A DNA stretch of 64,000 bases from Leclercia sp. AS011. Lineage in GTDB: Bacteria; Pseudomonadota; Gammaproteobacteria; Enterobacterales; Enterobacteriaceae. Position numbers and translations under genes: made by a program. The notes below the pieces were generated by a model. The model saw nothing but the letters and a program-made list of their open reading frames with translations, did not search any database and was not told the DNA's origin. This document shows positions 53,007 to 62,960 of this stretch, in pieces (position 1 is the first letter of the stretch; each line of letters begins with the position of its first letter). The stretch lies in assembly GCF_037152535.1 (NCBI RefSeq), contig NZ_JBBCMA010000002.1, positions 1 through 64,000 on the forward strand, read 5' to 3'.

Positions 53007-53393
53007 TTAGCGACGCACGGCAATCGCTTCAATTTCAATCTTCACGTCTTTTGGCAGACGCGCCACTTCCACGCAGGAGCGTGCCGGGAAACCGGCGTTG
53101 TGCTCGGTGAAGAAGGCTTCGTAGGTGGCGTTAACGGTGGCGAAGTCGTTGAGATCTTTCACGAAAACCGTGGTTTTGACGATATCGCCCACTTTCAGGC
53201 CAGCGGATTCGACGATCGCTTTGACGTTTTCCAGCGACTGACGCGCCTGTGCGGACACGTCTTCCGGCACTTCACCGGTTTTTGGGTTTACCGGGATCTG
53301 GCCGGAGGTGATGATCATGCTGCCAAGATCAACGCCCTGAACGTAAGGGCCGATAGCTGCAGGTGCATTTTCCGTCGCGAGTACTTTGGTCAT
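53007..53393 (-). CDS. ridA: Enamine/imine deaminase RidA
   Basis: The 128-residue Rid-family protein hydrolyses reactive 2-aminoacrylate and related enamines released by PLP enzymes such as threonine dehydratase. The conserved active-site arginine is in FPARSCVEVARLP (about Arg105), and the signature is GQIPVNPKTGE. It lies just downstream of pyrI, as in E. coli. Confidence 0.96.
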   Translation of the reverse strand: MTKVLATENAPAAIGPYVQGVDLGSMIITSGQIPVNPKTGEVPEDVSAQARQSLENVKAIVESAGLKVGDIVKTTVFVKDLNDFATVNATYEAFFTEHNAGFPARSCVEVARLPKDVKIEIEAIAVRR

Positions 53394-53466
53394 GATTTCT
53401 CCTGAATAACAGCGTTATGAATGTTCCCGGCCATTATAAAGAGCCGGGAAGGCATTACCACCGGGA

Positions 53467-53928
53467 TTAGTTGGCCAGCACCACATTATGGGAAAACTCT
53501 TTTTCGCAGTATTTGCATTTGAGCGCGATGTCATTGGCGCGCTTTTTCACTGCAAAACTGGAGTTCACCGGCTCAGCGTGGCTGATGCAGTTGCTGTTCG
53601 GGCACACCAGCACGCTCTCGATGCGTTCCGGCAGGTTCGGACGTGATTTGCCCACCACTTCGTAGTCGTCGATGCGGTTAACGGTGGCTTCCGGAGCGTA
53701 CAGGGAGAGCTGGTTCACCTGCTCGTCGGTCAGGAAGGTGTTCTCGATCTTGATCAGGTCCTTACGGCCCATCTCGCCCGACGGCAGGTTCAGGCCGATG
53801 GTGATGCGCTGGTCGGTTTCGGTCAGTTTGAACAGGGTCAGCAGCTTAAAGCCCACCTGCGCAGGGATATGGTCAATTACGGTGCCACGTTTGATGGCTT
53901 CGACCTGGAGTTTGTTATCGTGTGTCAT
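53467..53928 (-). CDS. pyrI: Aspartate carbamoyltransferase regulatory chain PyrI
   Basis: The 153-residue chain binds CTP and ATP allosterically in its N-terminal domain and attaches to PyrB through a C-terminal zinc domain. The zinc cysteines are in CPNSNC and CKYCEKEF. The ATG at 53928-53926 gives [15 protein letters not shown] and a good distance to AAGGGG; an ATG two codons upstream is also in frame. It lies 12 bp after pyrB. Confidence 0.97.
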   Translation of the reverse strand: MTHDNKLQVEAIKRGTVIDHIPAQVGFKLLTLFKLTETDQRITIGLNLPSGEMGRKDLIKIENTFLTDEQVNQLSLYAPEATVNRIDDYEVVGKSRPNLPERIESVLVCPNSNCISHAEPVNSSFAVKKRANDIALKCKYCEKEFSHNVVLAN

Positions 53929-53940
53929 GGTCATTTCCCC

Positions 53941-54873
53941 TTACAGAGCTAAGTCGCGATTCAGAACCAGTGCCAGTAACGCCTGGCGAGCGAAGATGCC
54001 GTTCCCGGCCTGCTGGAAGTACCAGGCGTGCGGCGTCTTATCCACGTCGGTGGTGATCTCATCGATACGCGGCAGCGGGTGCAGCACCTTCATGTTGCTG
54101 CGTGCCCCTTCGAGGTCGCTGGCGCGCAGGACGAACTGCGCCTTCACGTTGGCGTACTCCGACGGATCCAGACGCTCTTTCTGCACGCGGGTCATGTACA
54201 GAATATCCACCTCGGCCATCACCTCTTCGATGCTGGCGTGCAGGCTCCACGCGATGCCTTTCTCATCGAGCATATCGAGGATGTACTGCGGCATCGCCAG
54301 CGCGTCCGGGGCGATGAAGTAGAAGCGGTTGCCGTTGAACTTCGCCAGCGCCTGGGTCAGGGAGTGGACGGTGCGGCCATATTTCAGATCCCCAACCATG
54401 GCGATGTTCAGGTTCTCAAGCGTGCCCTGGGTCTCCTGAATGGTGAACAGATCCAGCAGGGTCTGGGTCGGGTGCTGGTTGGCCCCGTCCCCGGCGTTGA
54501 GCACCGGAATGCCGCCCGAGAACTCGGTCGCCAGACGGGCAGCGCCCTCCTGCGGATGACGCATCACGATGGCGTCAACGTAGGTGCTGATCACCGAGAT
54601 GGTGTCGGCCAGGGTCTCGCCTTTTTTGCCCAGCGACGTATTGCTGCTGTCGGAGAAGCCCACCACGCTGGCACCCAGACGGTGGATGGAGGTCTCGAAC
54701 GACAGGCGGGTACGGGTGGAGGCTTCAAAGAAGCAGCTGGCGATCACCTTGTGCTTCAGCAGCTCCGGTTGCGGATTGGCTTTCAGTTTTGCCGCGGTTG
54801 CCAGAACCAGCTCCAGCTCTTCACGGCTGAGGTCGTTGATGGAAATGATGTGTTTTTGATAAAGCGGATTCAT
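53941..54873 (-). CDS. pyrB: Aspartate carbamoyltransferase catalytic chain PyrB
   Basis: The 310-residue enzyme transfers carbamoyl phosphate to aspartate, the first committed step of pyrimidine synthesis. Motifs include the carbamoyl-phosphate loop [12 protein letters not shown] (about residues 49-60), the 80s loop [12 protein letters not shown] and the aspartate-binding HPLPRIDEI. It is the first structural gene of the pyrLBI operon. Confidence 0.97.
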   Translation of the reverse strand: MNPLYQKHIISINDLSREELELVLATAAKLKANPQPELLKHKVIASCFFEASTRTRLSFETSIHRLGASVVGFSDSSNTSLGKKGETLADTISVISTYVDAIVMRHPQEGAARLATEFSGGIPVLNAGDGANQHPTQTLLDLFTIQETQGTLENLNIAMVGDLKYGRTVHSLTQALAKFNGNRFYFIAPDALAMPQYILDMLDEKGIAWSLHASIEEVMAEVDILYMTRVQKERLDPSEYANVKAQFVLRASDLEGARSNMKVLHPLPRIDEITTDVDKTPHAWYFQQAGNGIFARQALLALVLNRDLAL

Positions 54874-54894
54874 TTTTATCTCCTGACGCCGGGC

Positions 54895-54920
54895 AAAAAA
54901 AAGCCCCTCAAATGAGGGGC
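54895..54920 (-). terminator. pyrBI attenuator
   Basis: On the minus strand GCCCCTCA-TT-TGAGGGGC forms a stem followed by an eight-base U-tract (A-run at 54895-54902). It stands between pyrL and pyrB. High UTP uncouples RNA polymerase from the ribosome translating pyrL and lets this terminator form. Confidence 0.93.
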
Positions 54921-55012
54921 TTCTGGAATAGGGGTAGCAACGGGAAGAAAAACGGCAGGCCAGCGTCTGTTTTAAGACGCGCTACGGCACTCTGTCGAAC
55001 ATGTTTGAGCAT
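54908..55012 (-). CDS. pyrL: pyrBI operon leader peptide PyrL
   Basis: ATG at 55012-55010, preceded by AGGAGG, opens a 34-codon frame starting [14 protein letters not shown] and containing [12 protein letters not shown]. Its stop codon lies inside the attenuator stem. The run of U in the Phe codons is the polymerase pause region that senses UTP. It is ten residues shorter than E. coli PyrL (44 residues), which reads through the stem. Promoter elements TTGATC (55060-55065) and TATAAT (55038-55043) with a 16-bp spacer lie upstream. Confidence 0.88.
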   Translation of the reverse strand: MLKHVRQSAVARLKTDAGLPFFFPLLPLFQKPLI

Positions 55013-55037
55013 GCTTCCTCCTGGCAAATTGTGGGGC

Positions 55038-55065
55038 ATTATACGCAGCCTGAATCGCGGATCAA
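55038..55065 (-). promoter_or_regulatory. pyrLBI promoter
   Basis: On the minus strand TTGATC and a perfect TATAAT are separated by 16 bp, about 25 bp upstream of the pyrL start codon. No other gene lies between this promoter and tabA. Confidence 0.8.
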
Positions 55066-55161
55066 GCGAATAATGCACACTTTACGCAACGTAAACGGTT
55101 AGGCGTGCATGGTTATGCGCTACTGCAAATCCCGGACAAAAAGGGGTGGTATGGCAGCTAA

Positions 55162-55668
<507 letters not shown>

Positions 55669-55671
55669 AAC

Positions 55672-55725
55672 TTTCCCCCTCACCCTAACCCTCGCCCCTT
55701 TGGGGAGAGGGCCGGGGTGAGGGGC
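55672..55725. repeat. BoxC-like repeat
   Basis: CCCCTCACCC and GGGGTGAGGGG flank an inner CCTCGCCCC-TTT-GGGGAGAGG stem. This is the family seen at 17676-17722, here marking the junction between tabA and the yag cassette. Confidence 0.75.
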
Positions 55726-55827
55726 AATAATATGTGATCCAGCTTAAATTTCCCGCACGCCTTCTCGTCCTCCCATTGTCCTGCGCTTTTTCTGCGTCAT
55801 AGTATGATCGTTAAATAAACGAACGCT

Positions 55828-55844
55828 GTTCTATAATGTAGAAC
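55828..55844 (+). promoter_or_regulatory. Probable XynR (IclR-type) operator over the yagE promoter
   Basis: GTTCTA-TAATG-TAGAAC is a perfect 6-5-6 inverted repeat containing the -10 hexamer TATAAT (55832-55837). IclR-family repressors bind such GTTC/GAAC dyads. The site is 25 bp before the yagE start, and the IclR-family regulator xynR is encoded at the end of the same cassette. Confidence 0.72.
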
Positions 55845-55868
55845 AAAATGACTCAGCCAGGAGATCCC

Positions 55869-56777
55869 ATGCCGCAGACCCTACAGTTTTCGGGAATCAT
55901 TCCCCCCGTCTCCACTATCTTCACCGCCGACGGCGCACTGGATAAAGCCGGTACCGCCGCGCTGATCGACAGCATGATCGATGCAGGGGTCAATGGCCTG
56001 TTCTTTCTCGGCAGCGGCGGGGAGTTTTCCCAGCTCAGCACCGCAGAGCGCAAAGCCATCGCTGAGTTTGCCGTCGCCCATGTGGATCGTCGCGTGCCGG
56101 TGCTGATCGGCACCGGCGGCACCAACGCCCGGGAAACCATTGAGCTGAGCCAGCACGCTCAGCAGATCGGCGCGGACGGCATTGTGGTGATTAACCCCTA
56201 CTACTGGAAAGTCTCGGAAGCCAACCTGATCCGCTACTTCGAGCAGGTGGCCGACAGCGTCACCCTGCCGGTGATCCTCTATAACTTCCCGGCGCTCACC
56301 GGGCAGGATCTCACCCCGCAGCTGGTAAAAACCCTGGTGGACTCCCGCCGCAATATCGTCGGCATTAAAGACACCATCGACTCCGTGGCCCATCTGCGCA
56401 GCATGATCCTCACCGTCAAGGCGGCGCACCCGCACTTTGTGGTGCTCTGCGGCTATGACGATCACCTGTTCAATACCCTGCTGCTGGGCGGCGACGGGGC
56501 GATCTCGGCCAGCGGCAACTTTGCCCCGCAGGTTTCGGTCAGGCTGCTGCAGGCCTTCCGCGACGGAGATCTGGCGCAGGCGGCGCACTATCATCAGACC
56601 CTGCTGCAAATCCCGCAGATGTATCAGCTGGATACGCCGTTCGTGAACGTGATAAAAGAGGCGATTGCGCTCTGCGTGCGCCCGGTCTCCACCCACGTGC
56701 TACCGCCTGCCGGGCCGCTGGATGAACCGCGCAAGGCGCAGCTGAAAGCGCTGCTGCAACAGCTCAAGCTCTGCTGA
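55869..56777 (+). CDS. yagE: 2-keto-3-deoxy sugar acid aldolase YagE
   Basis: The 302-residue DapA-superfamily TIM-barrel aldolase is close to E. coli YagE. It cleaves 2-keto-3-deoxygluconate or 2-keto-3-deoxyxylonate to pyruvate and an aldehyde. Visible features are the [14 protein letters not shown] loop, the tyrosine in LYNFPALTG (about 145) and the Schiff-base lysine in VGIKDTIDS (about 174). The ATG at 55869 with AGGAG upstream gives [13 protein letters not shown]; the frame extends seven codons more. It heads the yagEFGH cassette. Confidence 0.94.
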   Translation: MPQTLQFSGIIPPVSTIFTADGALDKAGTAALIDSMIDAGVNGLFFLGSGGEFSQLSTAERKAIAEFAVAHVDRRVPVLIGTGGTNARETIELSQHAQQIGADGIVVINPYYWKVSEANLIRYFEQVADSVTLPVILYNFPALTGQDLTPQLVKTLVDSRRNIVGIKDTIDSVAHLRSMILTVKAAHPHFVVLCGYDDHLFNTLLLGGDGAISASGNFAPQVSVRLLQAFRDGDLAQAAHYHQTLLQIPQMYQLDTPFVNVIKEAIALCVRPVSTHVLPPAGPLDEPRKAQLKALLQQLKLC

Positions 56778-56791
56778 ACCGGACGGTCACG

Positions 56792-58759
56792 ATGTCTATA
56801 GAGAAGATTTTTACCCCGCAGGATGACGCCTTCTATTCGGTGATCACCCACGCAGCCGGACCACAGGGGGCGCTGCCCCTGACCCCGCAGATGCTGATGG
56901 AATCCCCGAGCGGCAATCTGTTTGGCATGACCCAGAACGCCGGGATGGGCTGGGACGCCAATAAACTCACCGGCAAAGAGGTGCTGATTATCGGCACCCA
57001 GGGCGGGATCCGCGCGGGGGATGGCCGCCCGATTGCGCTGGGCTACCACACCGGGCACTGGGAGATTGGCCTGCAGATGCAGGCGGCGGCAAAAGAGATC
57101 ACCCGCCACGGCGGGATCCCCTTTGCCGCCTTCGTCAGCGACCCGTGCGACGGGCGCTCCCAGGGCACCCACGGCATGTTTGACTCCCTGCCGTACCGCA
57201 ACGATGCGGCGATTGTATTTCGTCGGCTGATCCGCTCCCTGCCCACGCGCCGGGCGGTGATTGGCGTCGCCACCTGCGACAAGGGGCTGCCCGCCACCAT
57301 GATTGCGCTGGCCGCGATGCACAACCTGCCGACCATTCTGGTGCCGGGCGGGGCCACGCTGCCGCCGACCTTTGGCGAGGACGCCGGGAAGGTGCAGACC
57401 ATCGGGGCGCGTTACGCCAACCATGAACTCTCCTTGCAGGAGGCCGCCGAGCTTGGCTGCCGCGCCTGCGCCTCGCCGGGCGGCGGCTGCCAGTTCCTCG
57501 GCACCGCAGGCACCTCCCAGGTGGTGGCCGAAGCCCTGGGCCTGGCACTGCCGCACTCGGCGCTGGCCCCCTCCGGGCAGGACGTGTGGCTGGAGATCTC
57601 CCGCCAGTCCGCCCGGGCGGTGGTCGAGCTGGATAACCGCGGTATCGCCACCCGGGATATCCTCACCGACAAAGCCATCGAGAACGCGATGGTGATCCAT
57701 GCCGCGTTCGGCGGCTCCACCAACCTGCTGCTGCATATCCCGGCCATCGCCCACGCGGCGGGCTGCACCATCCCTGATGTGGACCACTGGACGCGCATCA
57801 ACCGTAAGGTGCCGCGGCTGGTGAGCGTATTGCCCAACGGGCCGGACTATCACCCAACGGTGCGGGCGTTCCTCGCGGGCGGCGTGCCGGAGGTAATGCT
57901 CCATCTGCGCGACCTCGGCCTGCTGCATCTGGATGCCATGACCGTCACCGGCCAGACCGTCGGGGAAAACCTCGACTGGTGGCAGACCTCTCAGCGGCGC
58001 GAGCGCTTCCGCCAGTGCCTGCGGGAGCAGGACGGCGTGGAGCCTGACGACGTGATCCTGCCGCCGGAGAAGGCAAAAGCGAAAGGGCTGACCTCGACGG
58101 TCTGCTTCCCGGTGGGCAACATCGCGCCGGAAGGATCGGTGATCAAGGCCACGGCGATCGATCCGTCGGTGGTGGGGGAAGATGGGGTCTATCGTCATAC
58201 CGGCCGGGCGCGCGTGTTTGTTTCGGAAGCCCGGGCGATCAAGGCGATCAAAAGCGGCGAGATCGAGCAGGGCGACATCATGGTGGTGATCGGCGGCGGG
58301 CCGTCCGGCACCGGGATGGAAGAGACCTATCAGCTGACCTCGGCGCTCAAGCATGTCTCCTGGGGGAAAACCGTCTCGCTGATCACCGATGCCCGCTTCT
58401 CGGGCGTCTCCACCGGAGCCTGTTTTGGTCATGTGGCCCCCGAAGCGCTGGCGGGTGGGCCGATTGGCAAACTGCGGGATAACGACATCATCGAGATTGT
58501 GGTGGACAGACTGACCCTGACCGGCAGCGTCAACTTTATCGGCACGCGGGCGGCACCGCTCACGCCGGAAGAGGGGGCGATGGAGCTGGCGCGTCGTCAG
58601 CCGCATCCGGACCTGCACGCCCATGATTTTTTACCCGACGATACGCGCCTGTGGGCGGCATTACAGTCGGTGAGTGGCGGAACCTGGAAAGGCTGTATTT
58701 ACGATACCGATAGAATTATTGAGGTTATTAACGCCGGCAAAAAAGCGCTCGGTATTTAA
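56792..58759 (+). CDS. yagF: D-xylonate dehydratase YagF/YjhG family
   Basis: The 655-residue IlvD/Edd-family dehydratase converts D-xylonate to 2-keto-3-deoxyxylonate. Cysteines for an iron-sulfur cluster are in [19 protein letters not shown] and [11 protein letters not shown]. It has the length of E. coli YagF/YjhG. It starts 14 bp after yagE, and a terminator-like hairpin follows, so yagE and yagF form a first transcription unit converting xylonate to pyruvate and glycolaldehyde. Confidence 0.94.
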   Translation: MSIEKIFTPQDDAFYSVITHAAGPQGALPLTPQMLMESPSGNLFGMTQNAGMGWDANKLTGKEVLIIGTQGGIRAGDGRPIALGYHTGHWEIGLQMQAAAKEITRHGGIPFAAFVSDPCDGRSQGTHGMFDSLPYRNDAAIVFRRLIRSLPTRRAVIGVATCDKGLPATMIALAAMHNLPTILVPGGATLPPTFGEDAGKVQTIGARYANHELSLQEAAELGCRACASPGGGCQFLGTAGTSQVVAEALGLALPHSALAPSGQDVWLEISRQSARAVVELDNRGIATRDILTDKAIENAMVIHAAFGGSTNLLLHIPAIAHAAGCTIPDVDHWTRINRKVPRLVSVLPNGPDYHPTVRAFLAGGVPEVMLHLRDLGLLHLDAMTVTGQTVGENLDWWQTSQRRERFRQCLREQDGVEPDDVILPPEKAKAKGLTSTVCFPVGNIAPEGSVIKATAIDPSVVGEDGVYRHTGRARVFVSEARAIKAIKSGEIEQGDIMVVIGGGPSGTGMEETYQLTSALKHVSWGKTVSLITDARFSGVSTGACFGHVAPEALAGGPIGKLRDNDIIEIVVDRLTLTGSVNFIGTRAAPLTPEEGAMELARRQPHPDLHAHDFLPDDTRLWAALQSVSGGTWKGCIYDTDRIIEVINAGKKALGI

Positions 58760-58778
58760 TTATATTTCTCGCCCTTGT

Positions 58779-58810
58779 CGTCTACGGAAATATTCCGTGG
58801 ACGGCTTTTT
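58779..58810 (+). terminator. Intrinsic terminator after yagF
   Basis: CGTCTACGGAA and TTCCGTGGACG pair over 11 bp (one T-G pair) around an ATA loop, followed by GGC and five T. It separates yagEF from yagGH, implying that yagG has its own promoter in the AT-rich 236-bp gap. Confidence 0.75.
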
Positions 58811-58996
58811 CACGTCTGGTGTTTATTATTTTTAAGTGCATAAAAAACAAATAGTTATATTTATCGTGCGACGTCACAAAAGCAAAATAACGTAATTCAG
58901 AAATAAGATATGACCATTGCTGGTAAATTGAACAACTTATTACACTCCATTAACACGATGTTGTAATTCAGCACACGAAATAAGGGTGTAATTCTG

Positions 58997-60379
58997 ATGA
59001 CGCAATTAACCATGAAAGACAAAATTGGCTACGGGCTGGGTGATACCGCCTGCGGCTTCGTCTGGCAGGCGACCATGTTCCTGTTGGCCTATTTCTACAC
59101 CGACGTCTTCGGCCTGTCGGCGGGGATTATGGGCACGCTGTTTTTGGTCTCCCGCGTGCTCGACGCCGTGACCGACCCGCTGATGGGGCTGCTGGTGGAC
59201 CGCACCCGCACCCGTCACGGCCAGTTCCGCCCGTTCCTGCTGTGGGGGGCGATCCCGTTTGGCATCGTCTGCATGCTGACGTTTTATACCCCGGATTTCT
59301 CCGCCAACGGCAAAATCATTTACGCCTGCGTCACCTACATCCTGCTGACCCTGGTCTACACCTTCGTGAACGTGCCTTATTGCGCCATGCCGGGAGTGAT
59401 CACCGCCGATCCGAAAGAGCGTCACGCCCTGCAGTCCTGGCGCTTCTTCCTCGCCGCGGCAGGATCGCTCGCGATCAGCGGCATTGCCCTGCCGCTGGTG
59501 GGGATCATCGGCAGAGGCAACGAACAGCTTGGCTACTTTGGCGCGATGTGTGTGCTGGGGCTGAGCGGCGTGGTGCTGCTGTATGTCTGCTTCTTCACCA
59601 CCAAAGAGCGCTACACCTTTGAGGTGCAGCCGGGTTCGTCGGTGTCCAAAGATCTCAGGCTGCTGCTCGGCAACAGCCAGTGGCGGATCATGTGCGCCTT
59701 CAAGATGATGGCCACCTGTTCCAACGTGGTGCGCGGCGGGGCCACGCTCTACTTCGTGAAATACGTGATGGATCACCCGGAGATGGCGACCCAGTTCCTG
59801 CTGTACGGCAGCATCGCCACCATGTTTGGCTCGCTCTGCTCCTCCCGCCTGCTGGGCCGTTTCGACCGCGTGAAGGCCTTCAAGTGGATTATCGTCATCT
59901 ACTCCCTGATCAGCCTGCTGATCTTCTTCACCCCGGCCGAACATATGGCCCTGATTTTCGCCCTCAACATCCTGTTCCTGTTTGTCTTTAACACCACCAC
60001 GCCGCTGCAGTGGCTGATGGCCTCCGACGTGGTGGATTACGAGGAGAGCCGCAGCGGCCGCCGTCTGGACGGGCTGGTGTTCTCCACCTACCTGTTCAGC
60101 CTGAAGATCGGCCTGGCGATCGGCGGAGCGGTGGTGGGCTGGATCCTGGCGTACGTGAACTACTCCGCCAGCAGCAGCGTCCAGCCGGTCGAGGTGCTCA
60201 CCACCATCAAAATTCTTTTCTGCGTGGTGCCGGTGGTGCTCTACGTGGGCATGTTTACCATGCTGTCGTTCTACAAGCTCTCGGATGCGCGGGTGGAAGC
60301 CATCAGCCAGCAGTTACTTAAGCATCGTGCGGCGCAGGGTGAAGCCATCCCCGACGCGGCGACGGCGGCATCTCATTAA
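58997..60379 (+). CDS. yagG: GPH-family sugar/xyloside:cation symporter YagG
   Basis: The 460-residue inner-membrane transporter has about twelve spans and belongs to the glycoside-pentoside-hexuronide:cation symporters (MelB/XynB-like). It starts TMKDKIGYGLGDTACGFVW and has the early loop DPLMGLLVDRTRTRHGQFRP. It probably brings in xylosides or xylo-oligosaccharides that YagH hydrolyses. AAGGG lies upstream of the ATG. It is followed by yagH after 12 bp. Confidence 0.94.
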   Translation: MTQLTMKDKIGYGLGDTACGFVWQATMFLLAYFYTDVFGLSAGIMGTLFLVSRVLDAVTDPLMGLLVDRTRTRHGQFRPFLLWGAIPFGIVCMLTFYTPDFSANGKIIYACVTYILLTLVYTFVNVPYCAMPGVITADPKERHALQSWRFFLAAAGSLAISGIALPLVGIIGRGNEQLGYFGAMCVLGLSGVVLLYVCFFTTKERYTFEVQPGSSVSKDLRLLLGNSQWRIMCAFKMMATCSNVVRGGATLYFVKYVMDHPEMATQFLLYGSIATMFGSLCSSRLLGRFDRVKAFKWIIVIYSLISLLIFFTPAEHMALIFALNILFLFVFNTTTPLQWLMASDVVDYEESRSGRRLDGLVFSTYLFSLKIGLAIGGAVVGWILAYVNYSASSSVQPVEVLTTIKILFCVVPVVLYVGMFTMLSFYKLSDARVEAISQQLLKHRAAQGEAIPDAATAASH

Positions 60380-60391
60380 GAAGGAGGCACT

Positions 60392-62005
60392 ATGTACACC
60401 ATTACCAACCCGATCCTGACCGGCTTCAACCCGGACCCGTCGATGTGCCGTCAGGGCGAGGACTACTACATCGCCACCTCGACCTTTGAGTGGTTCCCCG
60501 GCGTGCGCATCTACCACTCACGCGACCTGAAAAACTGGCGGCTGGTGAGCACCCCGCTGGACCGCGTGTCGATGCTGGATATGAAGGGCAATCCGGATTC
60601 CGGCGGCATCTGGGCCCCGTGCCTGAGCTACGCCGACGGCCAGTTCTGGCTGCTCTATACCGATGTGAAAATTGTCGATTCGCCGTGGAAAAACGGGCGT
60701 AACTACCTCGTCACCGCCCCGTCCATCGAGGGGCCGTGGAGCGAGCCGATCCCGATGGGCAACGGCGGGTTTGACCCGTCCCTGTTTCACGACGACGATG
60801 GCCGCAAATACTACCTTTATCGCCCGTGGGGGCCACGGCATCACAGCAACCCGCACAACACCATCGTGATGCAGGAGTTTGATCCGCGCAGCGGCACCCT
60901 GTCTCCAACGCGTAAAACCCTCTTCACCGGCACGCCGCTGTGCTACACCGAAGGGGCGCATCTTTACCGCAAGGACGGCTGGTACTATCTGCTGGTCGCC
61001 GAAGGGGGCACCAGCTACGAGCATGCGGTGGTGGTGGTGCGCGCAAAAACCATCGACGGGCCGTACGAGCTGCACCCGGAGGTAACGATGATGACCAGCT
61101 GGCATCTGCCGGAGAACCCGCTGCAAAAGAGCGGCCACGGCTCCCTGCTGCAGACTCACACCGGGGAGTGGTACATGGCTTATCTCACCAGCCGCCCCCA
61201 GCGTCTGCCGGGTATACCGCTGCTGGCCTCCGGCGGACGCGGCTACTGCTCGCTGGGGCGCGAGACGGGCATCGCGCGCATCGAATGGCGCGACGGCTGG
61301 CCGTACGTGGAAGGGGGAAAACACGCGCAGCTGAACGTGCCGGGCCCGCAGATGGTTGAGCAGCCCGCAGCCGCTCCTGCCAGCTGGCGGGACGATTTCG
61401 ACGGCGAGCGCCTCGACCCGGAGTTGCAGACCCTGCGCATCCCGTTCGACGACAGCCTCGGCTCCCTGCGGGCGCGTAAAGGCTTTTTACGTCTGTACGG
61501 CAACGACTCCCTCAACTCCACCTTTACCCAGTCCACCGTGGCGCGCCGCTGGCAGCATTTCGCCTTCCGCTCAGAAACGCGGATGCAGTTCTCGCCGGTC
61601 CACTTCCAGCAGAGCGCGGGGCTGACCTGCTACTACAACAGCAAAAACTGGAGCTACTGCTTTGTTGATTATGAGGAGGGGCAGGGGAGAACCATCAAGG
61701 TGATCCAGCTTGACCACAACGTGCCGTCGTGGCCGCTGCACGAGCAGCCCATCCCGGTGCCGGAACATGCGGAGAGCGTCTGGCTGCGGGTGGACGTGGA
61801 TAAGTTGGTCTACCGCTACAGCTACTCCTTTGACGGCGAGACGTGGCATACCGTGCCGGTAACGTATGAGGCGTGGAAACTGTCGGATGATTACATCGGC
61901 GGGCGGGGCTTCTTCACCGGGGCGTTTGTCGGGCTGCACTGCGAGGATATCAGCGGTGACGGCTGTCACGCGGACTTCGACTACTTCACCTACGAGCCGG
62001 TATAA
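60392..62005 (+). CDS. yagH: GH43 beta-xylosidase YagH
   Basis: The 537-residue glycoside hydrolase has the GH43 five-bladed propeller at its N-terminus (NPILTGFNPDPSMCRQGEDY with the catalytic base Asp about 14, and EGAHLYRKDGWYYL with the acid Glu about 188). A C-terminal beta-sandwich domain starts at about residue 320. There is no signal peptide, so it should hydrolyse imported xylobiose in the cytosol. AAGGAGG precedes the ATG. It is convergent with xynR, 4 bp apart. Confidence 0.95.
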   Translation: MYTITNPILTGFNPDPSMCRQGEDYYIATSTFEWFPGVRIYHSRDLKNWRLVSTPLDRVSMLDMKGNPDSGGIWAPCLSYADGQFWLLYTDVKIVDSPWKNGRNYLVTAPSIEGPWSEPIPMGNGGFDPSLFHDDDGRKYYLYRPWGPRHHSNPHNTIVMQEFDPRSGTLSPTRKTLFTGTPLCYTEGAHLYRKDGWYYLLVAEGGTSYEHAVVVVRAKTIDGPYELHPEVTMMTSWHLPENPLQKSGHGSLLQTHTGEWYMAYLTSRPQRLPGIPLLASGGRGYCSLGRETGIARIEWRDGWPYVEGGKHAQLNVPGPQMVEQPAAAPASWRDDFDGERLDPELQTLRIPFDDSLGSLRARKGFLRLYGNDSLNSTFTQSTVARRWQHFAFRSETRMQFSPVHFQQSAGLTCYYNSKNWSYCFVDYEEGQGRTIKVIQLDHNVPSWPLHEQPIPVPEHAESVWLRVDVDKLVYRYSYSFDGETWHTVPVTYEAWKLSDDYIGGRGFFTGAFVGLHCEDISGDGCHADFDYFTYEPV

Positions 62006-62009
62006 CGGC

Positions 62010-62768
62010 TCAGGCCGGGTAGCCCAGCGCGCGTGAGAGCTGGCGCCCGGCCTCCTGCAGCTGCTCACGAAAACGCGTCAGCTCGGCATCATCAACACGG
62101 GAGGTTAAGGTCGACAGGCTCAGGGCGGCGATAACCCGGGATTCATGGTTACGCACCGGGACCGACACGCAGCGCACCCCCTGCTCGTTCTCTTCGCTGT
62201 CGAGGGCATAACCCTGCTCGCGAGTTTGCGCCAGCGCGGCCATTAAGGCTTCGCGTGAGGCCAGAGTCGCGGGGGTAAAGGTGGTGTACTGATAACCCTC
62301 CAGCAGGGTGTTCAGCTCGGCCTCGCTCAGCCAGGCGATCAGCACCTTGCCGATGGCGGTGGCATGCACCGGCAGACGACGGCCAATACGCGAGTAGGCG
62401 ATGGCCGCCAGCTTGCCTTCAATCTTCTCGATATAGACCCCTTCGCGCCCGTCCAGGATCCCCAGATGGGTGGTCTGCCCGGTGCGCTCCGACAGTTCCG
62501 TCAGCCAGTGCTTCGCCTTCTGGCGAATATCCATGGTGCTCACCACGAAGTGGCCGCGTTCGACCAGCTTCATACCCAGGCGATATTTACCGTTCTCCGG
62601 GTTCTGATCGATATAGCCGTGCAGTTGCAGGGTTTTGAGGAGCGAGTGGAGGGTGCTCTTGCTCAGGCCCATCTGTTTACTGATGTCGGTGATCTTAAGC
62701 TCGGTGGCCTGCTCGTTGAACAGGTCGAGGATCTGCAAGGCACGTTCAACAGACTGAATAATAGGCAT
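62010..62768 (-). CDS. xynR: IclR-family xylonate-responsive regulator XynR (YagI)
   Basis: The 252-residue regulator matches E. coli YagI/XynR in length, with an N-terminal winged helix (LKITDISKQMGLSKSTLHSL) and a C-terminal IclR effector domain (about 75-250, RLPVHATAIGKVLIAW). In E. coli it represses yagEFGH and responds to D-xylonate. The ATG at 62768-62766 gives MPIIQSVERALQ; the frame continues 52 codons upstream through REP sequence and is not a natural start. It is convergent with yagH. Confidence 0.94.
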   Translation of the reverse strand: MPIIQSVERALQILDLFNEQATELKITDISKQMGLSKSTLHSLLKTLQLHGYIDQNPENGKYRLGMKLVERGHFVVSTMDIRQKAKHWLTELSERTGQTTHLGILDGREGVYIEKIEGKLAAIAYSRIGRRLPVHATAIGKVLIAWLSEAELNTLLEGYQYTTFTPATLASREALMAALAQTREQGYALDSEENEQGVRCVSVPVRNHESRVIAALSLSTLTSRVDDAELTRFREQLQEAGRQLSRALGYPA

Positions 62769-62867
62769 AATGCTGGCATGTCCACGCTGGAATTGAGGCG
62801 AAAACGTACCTTTTTCGGGGTGAAAAAGCAATGAAATGGAGCCGGTGTTTTCCCTCACCCTGTGGGT

Positions 62868-62926
62868 GAGCGCCGCCGGGCCTACGGGTTGTGTAGGCCG
62901 GGTAAGCGCAGCGCCACCCGGCAAGA
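62868..62926. repeat. BIME between xynR and argI
   Basis: GCGCCGCCGGGCCTACGG is followed by GTAGGCCGGGTAAGCGCAGC and GCCACCCGGC. The first REP is partial and the second complete. They lie in the gap upstream of xynR and downstream of argI. Confidence 0.75.
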
Positions 62927-62960
62927 AGAGCGCACCGAATCAATAAAGTGGGAGAAAGGA

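Noticed and set aside
62769..62924. N-terminal extension of xynR to residue -52.
   Set aside because: The extension is translated from REP sequence and does not match the E. coli protein, whose start aligns with the ATG at 62768.
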